DNA of 64,000 nucleotides from Shimia sp039969785 (GCF_039969785.1 NZ_JBDVNC010000016.1:241623-305622), one strand, 5' to 3'. Positions 8,340 through 17,829 are shown, numbered from the stretch's first letter. A program made the numbers and translations. The notes: generated by a model from the letters alone, not told the origin.

Positions 8340-9095
8340 ATGCCTGATAAAAAAGAAAAAAATGACCGCTCTGGTATTCAGGTCATCAGCCGCGCCGCCG
8401 CGATCCTACGTCTTTTGAAGGAAACGCAATCCGGCCTGAGTTTGGGGAAAATCGCCGATCAGGTCGATCTGCCCCGCTCTACGGTACAGAGAATCACCCG
8501 CGCTTTGGCCGAGGAAAAGTTTGTTATATCCGATGCCAACGGCGGGGGATTGCGACTTGGGCCAGAAATCAGCGCTCTGGCCGGCGCTGCACAGTACAAT
8601 ATTGTCGAACACTGCCGATTGCTGTTGACCGAGTTAACGCAAAAAACCGGCGAAACCACCGATTTGGCGTCAATGCGCGGGATCGGAATGGTTTTTCTGG
8701 ATCAGGTTCCAGGAACGCACAGACTGACCACTGTATCAAAGGTCGGCGAAGTGTTTCCGCTCACGACAACCGCAAATGGCAAAGCCTGCCTTGCCGCGTT
8801 GGACAAAGCTACCGCTGTGAAACTCATCAAAAATGAATGGGATCGGAACGGCGTTGAAACGGACATTGCCGACCTTTTTCGAGAACTTGATACAGTTCGC
8901 GAAACTGGGCTCGCCTATGACCATGACGAACACTCGTTAGGTGTTTCCGCAATCGGCTTTTGCTTTCGCGACTGGGGCGGTGAATTGCATGCAATTTCTG
9001 TACCTGTCCCATCGTCGCGCTATTCAAAACAAAAAACAGTAATCGAGGCGGCACTGAAAGAAACGGCAGCGAATATTCAAAGCACGTTCGATTGA
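8340..9095 (+). CDS. IclR-family transcriptional regulator
   Basis: 251 residues. The N-terminal winged helix-turn-helix is IQVISRAAAILRLLKETQSGLSLGKIADQ with recognition-helix segment PRSTVQRITRAL. The C-terminal IclR effector domain includes VFPLTTTANGKACLAAL and GLAYDHDEHSLGVSAIGF. The open frame extends 105 codons upstream through the operator region, so ATG 8340 (MPDKKEKN) is taken as the start; it places the HTH at the usual distance from the N-terminus. Divergent from the cyclase-BKACE operon and facing three palindromes, it is the probable regulator of that operon and of itself. Confidence 0.88.
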   Translation: MPDKKEKNDRSGIQVISRAAAILRLLKETQSGLSLGKIADQVDLPRSTVQRITRALAEEKFVISDANGGGLRLGPEISALAGAAQYNIVEHCRLLLTELTQKTGETTDLASMRGIGMVFLDQVPGTHRLTTVSKVGEVFPLTTTANGKACLAALDKATAVKLIKNEWDRNGVETDIADLFRELDTVRETGLAYDHDEHSLGVSAIGFCFRDWGGELHAISVPVPSSRYSKQKTVIEAALKETAANIQSTFD

Positions 9096-9241
9096 CGGGT
9101 TAAGGTAGCGCCCAATTCCAATGCTCTTGAAAACAACCGTGATTGCGCCCGCAGCATTCACAAATGAGCCTTGGGCGCGACCCAGCCTGTTCAAGGCGAG
9201 AGACCACCTTGTACGGGCCGGATCTGCTTAAACACAAAGGT

Positions 9242-10513
9242 TCACTCGAATTGGAAGTCGCGGATTGTCTTTGCATTCATCTGGATCGAGAACCCTGGGT
9301 TAGACGGGGCTTGGTAGGCGCCATTTTTTACCACACAAGGGTCAACAAAATGCTCGTGAAGATGGTCAACATACTCAATGCGCTTGCTGTCTTTTTCCGC
9401 CGTTATGGCAACATAATCGATCATTGACAGATGCTGAACATATTCACACAGACCGACGCCACCAGCATGCGGCCATACGGGCAAACCGTGCTTGGCAGCC
9501 ATCAATTGGACTGCCAGAACTTCGTTCAACCCACCCAGCCTGCAACTGTCAATCTGAACAAAATCAACCGCTTCGCCAGCGATGAATTGTTTGAACATTA
9601 TGCGATTTTGACACATTTCACCTGTTGCGACTTTGATTGGGGCCACCCGGTCCCGGATCGCCTTGTGTCCCAAAACATCGTCCGGACTCGTGGGTTCTTC
9701 GATGAAAAGTGGCTTAGCAAAAGCGAGCGCCTTCACCCATTCAACAGCCTCATCGACCTCCCAAACCTGATTGGCATCGATCATGATATTCATGTCGTCG
9801 CCCAGCTCCTCTCGAGCGATTGTCAGACGTCGAATATCATCATCCAAATTCTGCCCGACTTTAAACTTGGTATGAGTAAACCCAGCATTGCGCGCTTCGC
9901 GACACAGACGTCGCAGTTTGTCGTCCGAATAGCCCAGCCATCCAGCCGAAGTCGTGTAGCAAGGATAGCCCTCAGCCTTGAGTTTTTCGATCCGCTCTGC
10001 TTTGCCCGGCTCTGCAGCCTTCAACAATGCCAGCGCTTCATCACGGGTCAAAACGTCCGTCATGTAACGGAAGTCTACCAGTTGAACCAAGTCTTCCGGT
10101 GACATTTCGCCAACCAACAACCAAACCGGTTTGCCCGCTTCTTTGGCCAAAAGATCCCACACGGCATTGACAACAGCTCCGGTGGCCAAATGAATAGCGC
10201 CCTTGTCGGGACCAATCCAACGCAACTGGCTATCACCTGTCACGTGACGCCAAAAACGCCCCATATCTTGGCGCACCCAATCTAAATCTACACCGACCAG
10301 CAAGTGACGCATCGCCTCGATAGCGGCGACGCAAATTTCCGTGCCGCGCCCGATCGTAAATGTCAGTCCGTGACCTTCGTGATCACCATCGGTTTCCAGA
10401 ATAACATAAGCAGCGGAATAGTCAGGGTCCGGATTCATTGCATCTGACCCATCCAAAGATTCAGACGTCGGAAAACGCAGGTCGTGCGTGCGGAGCCCTG
10501 TGATTAGGGTCAT
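9242..10513 (-). CDS. fucD: L-fuconate dehydratase
   Basis: 423 residues, enolase superfamily. It turns L-fuconate into 2-keto-3-deoxy-L-fuconate. The N-terminus (THDLRFPTSESLDGSDAMNPDPDYSAAY, read in parts) closely follows the characterised Xanthomonas enzyme as I recall it. The active-site set fits with a constant offset of two: K216 and K218 (KFK), metal ligands D246, E272 and E299, D322, and H349 in PHAGG. It overlaps the FAH-family hydrolase by four bases and ends the leftward fucose operon. All other steps of the non-phosphorylative fucose route are encoded within 11 kb. Confidence 0.95.
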   Translation of the reverse strand: MTLITGLRTHDLRFPTSESLDGSDAMNPDPDYSAAYVILETDGDHEGHGLTFTIGRGTEICVAAIEAMRHLLVGVDLDWVRQDMGRFWRHVTGDSQLRWIGPDKGAIHLATGAVVNAVWDLLAKEAGKPVWLLVGEMSPEDLVQLVDFRYMTDVLTRDEALALLKAAEPGKAERIEKLKAEGYPCYTTSAGWLGYSDDKLRRLCREARNAGFTHTKFKVGQNLDDDIRRLTIAREELGDDMNIMIDANQVWEVDEAVEWVKALAFAKPLFIEEPTSPDDVLGHKAIRDRVAPIKVATGEMCQNRIMFKQFIAGEAVDFVQIDSCRLGGLNEVLAVQLMAAKHGLPVWPHAGGVGLCEYVQHLSMIDYVAITAEKDSKRIEYVDHLHEHFVDPCVVKNGAYQAPSNPGFSIQMNAKTIRDFQFE

Positions 10514-11355
10514 TGGTCAGCCACCACGGTTTGAACTTGCGTACCCAATCCCTGGATAGCCAATTCAATCCTATCGCCGGGTTTCAGATAGGTCTCTGGA
10601 GTCTGCCCCATGCCAACGCCGGGGGGAGTCCCGGTGGAAATCACATCGCCAGCTTGCAGGCTCATAAACTGCGAAACATGCGAAATCACCGTTGCCACAT
10701 CGAAATGCATCGTCTTGGTCGATCCGTCCTGATAGCGGTGCCCGTTGACTTCAAGATACATCGCCAAATTTTGCGGATCGGCGACTTCGTCGCGCGTTAC
10801 AAGCCATGGGCCGATGGGACCGAAGGTATCGCAAGACTTGCCCTTGACCCATTGCCCCGACCGGTGAAGTTGGAAATCACGCTCTGACAGATCATTGACC
10901 ACACAATATCCGGCAACGTGATCCAATGCATCTTCTACCGAAACATATTTCGCGTCTTTTCCGATCACCACGCCCAATTCGACTTCCCAATCGGTTTTTA
11001 CAGAGTTCCGTGGAATTGCCACTTGGTCATTCGGGCCAGTGATGGCCGAAGTCGCCTTGAAAAACAAAACTGGCTCTTCGGGTAGCGCCATGCCGCTTTC
11101 GGCAGCGTGATCCGCATAGTTTAGACCGATGCAGATGAATTTGCCCACCTGCCCGACACAAGGACCAATCCGCGGAGAACCATCAACCAAAGGCAGGTCC
11201 GAGATGTTCAAAGCACGCAGTTTATCAAGCTCTGCATCGCTCAGGGCACCATTCGCGACATCTGGAATCTCACCAGACAAATCACGGATTCCACCGTTGG
11301 AATCCAACAATCCGGGTTTCTCGGCACCCTTCGGGCCAAAACGCAAAAGTTTCAT
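10510..11355 (-). CDS. Fumarylacetoacetate hydrolase-family protein, probable 2,4-diketo-3-deoxy-L-fuconate hydrolase
   Basis: 281 residues of the FAH fold: a small N-terminal domain, then GLNYADHAAE and DWEVELGVVIGK, which carry metal-ligand Glu/Asp positions, and VVNDLSERDFQ and ISTGTPPGVG. In the described fucose pathway this family cleaves the C-C bond of 2,4-diketo-3-deoxy-L-fuconate to pyruvate and L-lactate. It sits between the keto-deoxy-fuconate dehydrogenase and L-fuconate dehydratase genes, as expected. The precise substrate is inferred from context; other FAH members act on related diketo acids. Confidence 0.88.
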   Translation of the reverse strand: MKLLRFGPKGAEKPGLLDSNGGIRDLSGEIPDVANGALSDAELDKLRALNISDLPLVDGSPRIGPCVGQVGKFICIGLNYADHAAESGMALPEEPVLFFKATSAITGPNDQVAIPRNSVKTDWEVELGVVIGKDAKYVSVEDALDHVAGYCVVNDLSERDFQLHRSGQWVKGKSCDTFGPIGPWLVTRDEVADPQNLAMYLEVNGHRYQDGSTKTMHFDVATVISHVSQFMSLQAGDVISTGTPPGVGMGQTPETYLKPGDRIELAIQGLGTQVQTVVADQ

Positions 11356-11375
11356 CGTTTGTATCTCCTGAGAAT

Positions 11376-12125
11376 TCAGATGGACCAGCCGCCATCAATG
11401 TTATGTGTCTGGCCTGTGGTAAATGCGCTGTCATCACTTGCGAGATAGAGAGCCAGAGCCGCCATTTCTTCGGCAGTTCCAATCCGCCCCATAGGTTGGC
11501 GGGCAATGAAGTCAGATAGGGCTTTCTCATAGTCACCCGTTGCACGCAGCCGGTCATGCATCGATGGGCTGTCGACTGTGCCCGGACAGATCGCATTGCA
11601 ACGAATGCCTCGCGTGACATAGTCCGCAGCAATCGATTTGGTCATACCGATCACGGCTGCTTTGGAGGCGCAATAGGCAAACCGGTTCGGCACACCTTTG
11701 ATCGACGAGGCGACCGAAGACATATTAATGATCGACCCGCCGCCGTTTTCCAGCATCGCAGGCAGCGTCAAAGCGATCAGCCGATACATGGCCTTGACGT
11801 TGAGATCGAAGCTAAAGTCCCAATCCTTTTCCGCACATTCCAGAATAGAGCCACTGGCGACATAACCCGCGCAGTTGAACAGAACGTCCAATGTGCCTAG
11901 CTGCGCAACCACCACCTCGACGGCCTTGGCATTGGTCACATCCAGTTTAACTGCGGTGATGCCATCAATCACGTCCAGCTCTGCGAGGCTCTCATCGTTT
12001 ATGTCGCTTGCGAAAACATGTGCCCCTTGTTGCGCGAACAGCTCGGCCGTCGCTCGACCGATGCCTTGGCCTGCTGCCGTTATCAGTACTTTTTTTCCGG
12101 CCAGCCGGCCTTTCGTTTGTGTCAT
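11376..12125 (-). CDS. SDR, probable 2-keto-3-deoxy-L-fuconate dehydrogenase
   Basis: 249 residues. The cofactor loop is ITAAGQGIGRA (Ala in place of the first Gly of TGxxxGIG), followed by NCAG at the centre and the FAYCASKAA active site (YxxxK). The C-terminus is TTGQTHNIDGGWSI. The sequence has the character of the NAD-dependent 2-keto-3-deoxy-L-fuconate 4-dehydrogenase of Xanthomonas. It starts four bases after the mutarotase stop and is followed by the FAH hydrolase that would use its product. Confidence 0.87.
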   Translation of the reverse strand: MTQTKGRLAGKKVLITAAGQGIGRATAELFAQQGAHVFASDINDESLAELDVIDGITAVKLDVTNAKAVEVVVAQLGTLDVLFNCAGYVASGSILECAEKDWDFSFDLNVKAMYRLIALTLPAMLENGGGSIINMSSVASSIKGVPNRFAYCASKAAVIGMTKSIAADYVTRGIRCNAICPGTVDSPSMHDRLRATGDYEKALSDFIARQPMGRIGTAEEMAALALYLASDDSAFTTGQTHNIDGGWSI

Positions 12126-12129
12126 GTTC

Positions 12130-12462
12130 TCAATCCGTAAAAAAAACTTGTTCCATCATTGACCATTGTTCTCCGTCCGCACGACTGGCCAGGGGTGATT
12201 GGCACGGATCGGTGAGTTTCCACCATTCCTGTGTTCTGGGATCCTTGGCCATCTCTGCAAGATCGGCATTCAAATCGGTGCCGTGATATTCCCAATATCC
12301 AAAGAGCAGGTTCTCGGGCTCTCGCAGAAAAATACTGTAATTTCGGATATTGCTGTTCTTGATCTGCGCCAGAACGTCAGGCCAAGTGTCAGCATGCAGC
12401 CGTTTGTATTCGTCTATTTTTTCAGGTTTGATCCCGATAACCATGCCCATCCGTTGCATCAT
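12130..12462 (-). CDS. L-rhamnose mutarotase-family protein, probable L-fucose mutarotase
   Basis: 110 residues, the length of RhaM-type mutarotases. Conserved-type features are MVIGIKPEKIDEYKRLHADTW near the start, NYSIFLREPENLLFGYWEYHG in the middle and WW...DPCQ toward the end. The enzyme interconverts sugar anomers so the dehydrogenase receives the right one. Within a fucose operon, L-fucose is the likely substrate; L-rhamnose cannot be excluded. Two start codons are adjacent (12462, 12459); the first overlaps the upstream stop by four bases. Confidence 0.85.
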   Translation of the reverse strand: MMQRMGMVIGIKPEKIDEYKRLHADTWPDVLAQIKNSNIRNYSIFLREPENLLFGYWEYHGTDLNADLAEMAKDPRTQEWWKLTDPCQSPLASRADGEQWSMMEQVFFTD

Positions 12463-13571
12463 GCACCCTCGGTAATTGTTCGCGATCCCAAAGACATAGC
12501 GTCAATGGCATCCCAGTCCCATTGAATGCCCAACCCCGGCGCATCAGACGGAACACCGAACCCATCTTCGATCCGCATACCCATCGAAGTCACAGCATCC
12601 AGTTGAGGAATGTATTCGAGCCATTTCGCATTCGGTACGGCACATACCAGTGGCAAATGCAGCTCCATCAAGAAATGCGGGCAGACCATGACGTTAAAGG
12701 CTTCGGCCATATGCGCCACTTTGAGCCACGGCGTGATCCCACCAATCCGCGCCACATCAACCTGCACAATCGAGGCCGCCCCGGTTTGCAAGTAATCCTT
12801 GAACTGGCTGATAGAATACATGCTTTCGCCAACTGCAATCGGCACCGATGTGCGTCGTGCCAGTTCAACATGGCCCTGTATATCATCGGAAGGCAGCGGC
12901 TCTTCGAACCAACCGATCCGATGCTCCTCCAGAACCTGCGCCCGCCGGATCGCCTCAGACAGAACAAAGCTCTGATTGCCATCGGTCAGTATTTCGTAGC
13001 TCGCGCCAACCGCGGCGCGAACTGCCCCAAGTCGCGCGTCATCCTGACTGATATGCTCACGACCGATCTTGATCTTCGAACCCCGAAACCCCTTGGATTG
13101 CATGGCCAAGGCATCATCGACCAACGCCTGCTGTTCCAGATGCAACCAACCACCTTCAGTGGAATAAAGCGGAATCCGATCTCGAACCCCTCCAGCCGCC
13201 TTCCACAAGGGTATTTTTGCCTTCTTGCACTTTAGGTCCCACAAGGCTGTATCAATCGCCGCCAGCGCCAAAGATGTGATGGCCCCGACAGCGGTGGCAT
13301 GTGTCAAGAACATCAGGTCGCGCCAGATTCCCTCGATCCGTTCGGGATCACGACCGATCAGGGCAGGTGCTAAGGTATGCTCAAGCAACGCCATCACAGA
13401 TGGTCCACCCGTGCCGATCGTATAGCAATACCCCGTGCCCACGGCTCCATCGCTGTCAGTGATCGTAACAAACGGCGTTTCCTGAGACACAAAGGACTGG
13501 ATGGCGTCAACACGTTTAACCTTGGGGACAAGGTCAATCATCTGCAATTCTACGCGTTCGATTGTGGCCAT
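12459..13571 (-). CDS. Mandelate racemase/muconate lactonizing-type enolase-superfamily enzyme, substrate unknown
   Basis: 370 residues with the full MR-subgroup active site: KIK at 166-168 (KxK), metal ligands D197, E223 and E249, and the D272/H299 dyad (VDVARIGG and CPHF). Such enzymes abstract a proton alpha to a carboxylate and dehydrate or racemise acid sugars. L-fuconate dehydration is already covered by fucD in the same operon, so this one probably acts on another acid sugar or an epimer. It is three bases from the transporter ATPase gene and overlaps the mutarotase gene, so it is co-transcribed with both. I do not recognise the exact family. Confidence 0.85.
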   Translation of the reverse strand: MATIERVELQMIDLVPKVKRVDAIQSFVSQETPFVTITDSDGAVGTGYCYTIGTGGPSVMALLEHTLAPALIGRDPERIEGIWRDLMFLTHATAVGAITSLALAAIDTALWDLKCKKAKIPLWKAAGGVRDRIPLYSTEGGWLHLEQQALVDDALAMQSKGFRGSKIKIGREHISQDDARLGAVRAAVGASYEILTDGNQSFVLSEAIRRAQVLEEHRIGWFEEPLPSDDIQGHVELARRTSVPIAVGESMYSISQFKDYLQTGAASIVQVDVARIGGITPWLKVAHMAEAFNVMVCPHFLMELHLPLVCAVPNAKWLEYIPQLDAVTSMGMRIEDGFGVPSDAPGLGIQWDWDAIDAMSLGSRTITEGA

Positions 13572-13574
13572 GAC

Positions 13575-14669
13575 TTAGCTCCGAATAGCGTTGGAACTGG
13601 CCGCGTCGAACACGTGGCATTTGTCCAGCATCAATTGGAATGTCAGTTTTTCGCCGGGCCGGACAGGACGTGGGTTCAACATTTTGGCCTGCACTTCAGT
13701 GCCGGCAATTTCGGTGAAAAGCAGTGTTTCTGTACCCAAAGGTTCGGTCAAAGTGACCGACAGATCGAGACTGGCCTTTTCACCCTCCTCTTGTACTGAG
13801 TGCCCCTCTGGCATCAAATTGTCTGCCCGAAAACCAAAATGAACCTTTTGTCCATCCGTCACCAAACCGCGCGCGCTTGACGGAACCGGAACGCTAACAC
13901 CGTCTGCAAGTTGGATCACTTCGGCCCCCATCACAGTGCCATTAATCAAGTTCATCGGAGGGGACCCGATAAAGGTTGCTACAAACGTGTCCACAGGTTT
14001 GTTGAACAACTCCAACGGCGTGCCGACCTGAACAATATGTCCGTCCCGCATCAACACAATCCGATCCGCCAACGTCATCGCTTCGACCTGATCGTGGGTC
14101 ACGTAAATGATGGTATTGCCGACTTTCTGATGCAGCTTTTTGATTTCCACGCGCATCTGAGTGCGTAGTTTTGCGTCCAGATTTGAGAGCGGTTCGTCAA
14201 ACAGAAACACATCCGGGTGGCGCACAATGGCCCGCCCCATCGCGACCCGCTGGCGTTGACCCCCAGACAATTCCGCAGGCTTGCGTTCCATTAGCTCATC
14301 AAGACCCAAAATTTCCGCTGCTTGCCTGACCGCGCTTTCAATTTCTGCCACGGGTTTCTTGGCAATAGACAAAGAAAACCCCAGGTTCTCGCGCACTGTC
14401 ATATGCGGATAAAGCGCGTAATTCTGGAACACCATCGAGATATTGCGCTCGCGCGGCGGGAGGTCATTTACGACCCGCCCCCCGATCGAGATTTCGCCTC
14501 CGGAAATGTCTTCCAGGCCGGCAATCATGCGCAGCGTCGTCGACTTGCCGCAGCCCGAAGGGCCAACCAGAACAACAAATTCGCCGTCCGCGATGCCCAG
14601 ATCAATACCGTGCACGGCCTGATGCTTACCATAGCGTTTGACTACGTTTGAAAGGGTAACTTCGGTCAT
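13575..14669 (-). CDS. Sugar ABC transporter ATPase (MalK/UgpC type)
   Basis: 364 residues, the long CUT1-type ATPase with a C-terminal regulatory OB domain. Walker A is GPSGCGKST (36-44), the signature LSGGQRQR, Walker B VFLFDEPLSNLDAKLR, and the H-loop VTHDQVEAMTLADRIV. Start ATG 14669 (MTEVTLSN) follows the permease stop by five bases; the longer frame overlaps the permease gene. It should energise uptake of L-fucose or fucosides with the two permeases and binding protein upstream. Confidence 0.92.
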   Translation of the reverse strand: MTEVTLSNVVKRYGKHQAVHGIDLGIADGEFVVLVGPSGCGKSTTLRMIAGLEDISGGEISIGGRVVNDLPPRERNISMVFQNYALYPHMTVRENLGFSLSIAKKPVAEIESAVRQAAEILGLDELMERKPAELSGGQRQRVAMGRAIVRHPDVFLFDEPLSNLDAKLRTQMRVEIKKLHQKVGNTIIYVTHDQVEAMTLADRIVLMRDGHIVQVGTPLELFNKPVDTFVATFIGSPPMNLINGTVMGAEVIQLADGVSVPVPSSARGLVTDGQKVHFGFRADNLMPEGHSVQEEGEKASLDLSVTLTEPLGTETLLFTEIAGTEVQAKMLNPRPVRPGEKLTFQLMLDKCHVFDAASSNAIRS

Positions 14670-14674
14670 CTCAT

Positions 14675-15547
14675 TTATCCTTTGACGCCACCGAACGTGA
14701 GGCCGGCAATCAGGTGTTTCTGAACCAGGAAGGTCAGAATTAAGGCGGGCACAATCATCAGCACTGCCAACGCGCACATGCCACCCCAGTTGATGGTGAA
14801 TTCAGCTGTGAAATCGAGCAATCCAACCGGCATTGTCTTGGAGCCAACAGAGCGTGTCAGCTGTGAGGCCAGAGCAAACTCATTCCATGATGTCAGGAAG
14901 GCAAAGATCGCAGCAGAGGCAACGCCCGAGCGAGCGACAGGGAATTCCACCCGCCAGAATGCCTGCCAGCGATTGCACCCGTCGATTTCGGCAGCTTCAT
15001 GCAATTCCTTGGGGATTTGTCGGAAAAATCCGTCGGTCAGCCAAATTGTAAATGGCACGTTCATCGCCACATAAGCGAGGATCAGACCAAGATGCGTGTC
15101 AATGATACCAACTCGGGCAAAAACGATGAACAGCGGCAAAGAGAGAGCCACACCGGGCACGGCACGGAACAACATCAGCCCGACAAAATAACCCGCTTTA
15201 CCCTTAAAGCGATACCGCGCGAACGCATAGCCACCTGACATACCTATTAGAATAGCTATCAAGGTCGACACCACGGAAACGATAATCGAGTTTCGGAAAT
15301 AACTGAACACGGGAACGCCGCCCTCGCCCGCACCGCCAAACATGGCGCGGTAGTGTTCCAACGTAAACGATGGTGTCCAGACCGGCGGTTTTGCCATAAT
15401 CTCAACCGTGGGGCGGAAAGAGTTCAGCACGATCCACAAACCGGGAATGCAGATGATCGACATCGTCATAAACAGGGCTGCGAAATGCAGCGCCTTAAGC
15501 ATACGTTTGCGGTTGCGATGGCTTTGATTTCGATCCATCTCAGTCAC
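14675..15547 (-). CDS. Sugar ABC transporter permease (MalG type)
   Basis: 290 residues, six predicted membrane segments. The EAA loop that docks on the ATPase reads LHEAAEIDGCNRWQAFW. It ends in the LTFGGVKG tail common to CUT1 MalG-type permeases. Its start overlaps the upstream permease stop by four bases. It is part of the fucose-operon importer. Confidence 0.92.
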   Translation of the reverse strand: MTEMDRNQSHRNRKRMLKALHFAALFMTMSIICIPGLWIVLNSFRPTVEIMAKPPVWTPSFTLEHYRAMFGGAGEGGVPVFSYFRNSIIVSVVSTLIAILIGMSGGYAFARYRFKGKAGYFVGLMLFRAVPGVALSLPLFIVFARVGIIDTHLGLILAYVAMNVPFTIWLTDGFFRQIPKELHEAAEIDGCNRWQAFWRVEFPVARSGVASAAIFAFLTSWNEFALASQLTRSVGSKTMPVGLLDFTAEFTINWGGMCALAVLMIVPALILTFLVQKHLIAGLTFGGVKG

Positions 15548-16437
15548 CCTGCCATGCCAATTTCAGCACGTGCCGCGCTGAGTTTTTTGAAGAAGTAGAC
15601 GGTGAACAGGATCGACAAAAGGATCGACACATAGCCCATCGCATTCGCGAGCCCCATGCGCGCATCGACGTATCCCGTCCGGCTCATCAAGGTCCACAAC
15701 AGCTCGGTACGTCTTGCTGGCCCGCCGCCAGTCATGATCTGTACGATGTCATAAGCACGGGCCACATCCAGCGACCGGATCGTCATCGCGATATAGATAA
15801 AGGGCATCAAAAACGGCAGCGTGATGTGACGGAACGTTTGCCATGCTGTACACCCGTCAACCTTGGCCGCTTCAAGCGGGTCACGTGGCATCGCAAACAA
15901 ACCTGCAAGGATCAGGATTGCGAACACCGATGTACTCATCCAGATTTCCGCAAACATAATTGAAAACATTGCCAGTTTGCCATCAACCAACCAAGGCAAG
16001 GCAGCATTGAAGCCCATTGACTGGAGCACATTATTCACAAGTCCGATGTTATCATTGAAGATGAATTTGAACTGAAAGCCCACCAGGATAGGCGAAAACA
16101 TCATCGGGAACATCAACACAGTCCGCAGGCTGCGCTGACCCCACGTGACCTTGTTGACCATCAACGCAATGCCAAGGCCCAGGAGCAATTCCAGGTTCAA
16201 AACGATAGTCAGGAACAACACGGTCCGGCCAAACGCGGCCCAGAACTTCGCGTCGGTCAATATCTTTTCGTAATTGTAGGTTCCGACCCATTTCCAGAGC
16301 GTCGACGGGCGGGTCAGCTTGTACGGCGTAAAGCTGGAATACAGCGAAAATATAAGAGGGATCAGCACGACTGCCGCAATTACGATGAATGCAGGCAACA
16401 GAAGGACAAACCACTCGGGCAAGCGGCGACGGCTCAT
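15544..16437 (-). CDS. Sugar ABC transporter permease (MalF type)
   Basis: 297 residues with about six membrane segments. The EAA-type loop reads PLEAAKVDGCTAWQTFRHITLP. The N-terminus RRRLPEWFVLLLPAFIVIAAVVL is a cytoplasmic lead into the first membrane helix. It follows the binding-protein gene after 69 bases that hold a small hairpin, and overlaps the next permease by four bases. It is part of the fucose-operon importer. Confidence 0.92.
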   Translation of the reverse strand: MSRRRLPEWFVLLLPAFIVIAAVVLIPLIFSLYSSFTPYKLTRPSTLWKWVGTYNYEKILTDAKFWAAFGRTVLFLTIVLNLELLLGLGIALMVNKVTWGQRSLRTVLMFPMMFSPILVGFQFKFIFNDNIGLVNNVLQSMGFNAALPWLVDGKLAMFSIMFAEIWMSTSVFAILILAGLFAMPRDPLEAAKVDGCTAWQTFRHITLPFLMPFIYIAMTIRSLDVARAYDIVQIMTGGGPARRTELLWTLMSRTGYVDARMGLANAMGYVSILLSILFTVYFFKKLSAARAEIGMAG

Positions 16438-16472
16438 TTTACACCTATCGGGGAGTTGACTTGGGAGGCTGA

Positions 16473-16488
16473 GGCGGAAGAACCCGCC
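16473..16488 (-). terminator. Small hairpin between binding protein and permease (possible attenuator)
   Basis: GGCGG (16473-16477) and CCGCC (16484-16488) are separated by six bases in the 69-base gap after the binding-protein stop. No T-run follows on the minus strand. Such stem-loops often protect the binding-protein mRNA or trim transport-gene transcription; three other importers in this window have hairpins in the same kind of position. Confidence 0.35.
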
Positions 16489-16506
16489 CCAGACATTTTC
16501 TTGAAC

Positions 16507-17829
16507 TTAGTAGTAACCGGATTCGCGCATCAGTTCGTCGACTTCAGCCGCGGCGTCATCAAGGGCTTCCTTAACAGTTTTGTCACCGACGATTGCGGCC
16601 TGCAATTCTGGGAAGACGATGTTGGTGGTTTCGCCCCATTCCGGGATTGGCGGCACAGCGAATGCGTATTTCGCACCTTCAGCGAAGGCTGCCAAAGATT
16701 CGGCACGGAATGGATCGTCGCCGGCTTTGGCAGCGGCCACATTCGCTTCCCAAACTGACGTCCGCGTTGGCAGCGACCCACCAGCAGATTCAGCCAGCTG
16801 ACTTTCTTCACTTGTCAGGAACTGAACCAAGGAAACGGCCGCGTCTTTGTTGGCGCAGTCATTGGTAACCGAGAAACCGTGGTGACCCGACCAGCCAGTG
16901 CGCGTTGCAGTTCCTTTTGGTTGCACCGCAACACCTACGTTTCCTGCAGCTTTGGACGATTCAGGGTCATTGAAGAACCCGGCCCAACCTGGCCAATCCA
17001 AATTCAGCGCGATCGTACCAGAGGCAAAGCCCTGACCCAAATCGTCCCAAACATAGCTGGTGGTCCCGGCTGGAACCGCCTTGGCCGCATACAGGTCGAC
17101 AAACCACTGTAACGCACGCTGGCCGGCGTCAGAGTTAAAGATCGGCTTGTTGTTTTCGTCCAAATAATTCCCACCTTCGGCAACAACCATCTCATAAAAA
17201 CGGCCTACAATGGCTTCGTCTTTACCGGCATATTGCGTGCCATAGAAATTTGGAGGGTCTGCAAAAAAGATTGCCTGATCCTTGACCTGGTCCCAGGTGT
17301 CCGGCACGGCGAGATCATAACCATACTCTGCTTTAAAAGCCGCGGCTTTATCTGCGTCTTCGTAGTTTGACTTCAGATAATACAAAACAGAGACGTCGAA
17401 TTGCGCACGTGGCAGCATCAGCAGCTCACCACCTACTGTCGAGGCATTGATGTTGCCCCCAACGAATCCGGCGACGTCGTCTTTCGACACGTGATCGTTC
17501 AGATTTACGTACAGTCCCTCATACTGAGGCGCAAAGGATGAGTGGTTGGAGCCCACACACCATTTCGTTGTGCCCGCAGCCATGTCCGACTTGATTTCCT
17601 TGTCGATTTCAAAGTGGCTTTTCTTGGAAATGATGTCGACTTTGGCACCGGTGGCGGCCTCCCAATCCGCGATCCGGCCGTACAGACCTTCATACTGTTG
17701 GCCACCGATCAATTTAGCCTCGACGGTGATGCCTTCATAGCTCCCCCAATCCGAAGCAAGAGCTGATTCGCCAACAGCAACAATTGCGGCGCTGGCAAAC
17801 AAAGCCCTTAAAACCTTAGTGTTTTTCAT
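16507..17829 (-). CDS. Sugar ABC transporter periplasmic binding protein (L-fucose operon)
   Basis: 440 residues from ATG 17829. An overlapping ATG at 17832 exists, but the Shine-Dalgarno GGGAGG lies only two bases from it and five from the second, so the second is preferred. The signal peptide runs to about ALAS-DWG near residue 25. The mature protein is a family 1 solute-binding protein (ITVEAKLIGGQQYEGLYGRIADWEAATGAKVDI). It is first gene of the leftward operon and divergent from an IclR gene. Ligand inferred as L-fucose or a fucoside from the enzymes downstream. Confidence 0.9.
   Translation of the reverse strand: MKNTKVLRALFASAAIVAVGESALASDWGSYEGITVEAKLIGGQQYEGLYGRIADWEAATGAKVDIISKKSHFEIDKEIKSDMAAGTTKWCVGSNHSSFAPQYEGLYVNLNDHVSKDDVAGFVGGNINASTVGGELLMLPRAQFDVSVLYYLKSNYEDADKAAAFKAEYGYDLAVPDTWDQVKDQAIFFADPPNFYGTQYAGKDEAIVGRFYEMVVAEGGNYLDENNKPIFNSDAGQRALQWFVDLYAAKAVPAGTTSYVWDDLGQGFASGTIALNLDWPGWAGFFNDPESSKAAGNVGVAVQPKGTATRTGWSGHHGFSVTNDCANKDAAVSLVQFLTSEESQLAESAGGSLPTRTSVWEANVAAAKAGDDPFRAESLAAFAEGAKYAFAVPPIPEWGETTNIVFPELQAAIVGDKTVKEALDDAAAEVDELMRESGYY

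Noticed and set aside
9096..9241. Possible terminator between the convergent IclR and fucD genes
   Set aside because: GCGCCCAA and TTGGGCGC are complementary but more than 50 bases apart and no T-run follows; too weak.
9431..10102. 223-codon plus-strand frame opposite fucD
   Set aside because: The fucD reading has a complete active site; the opposite frame has no recognisable features.
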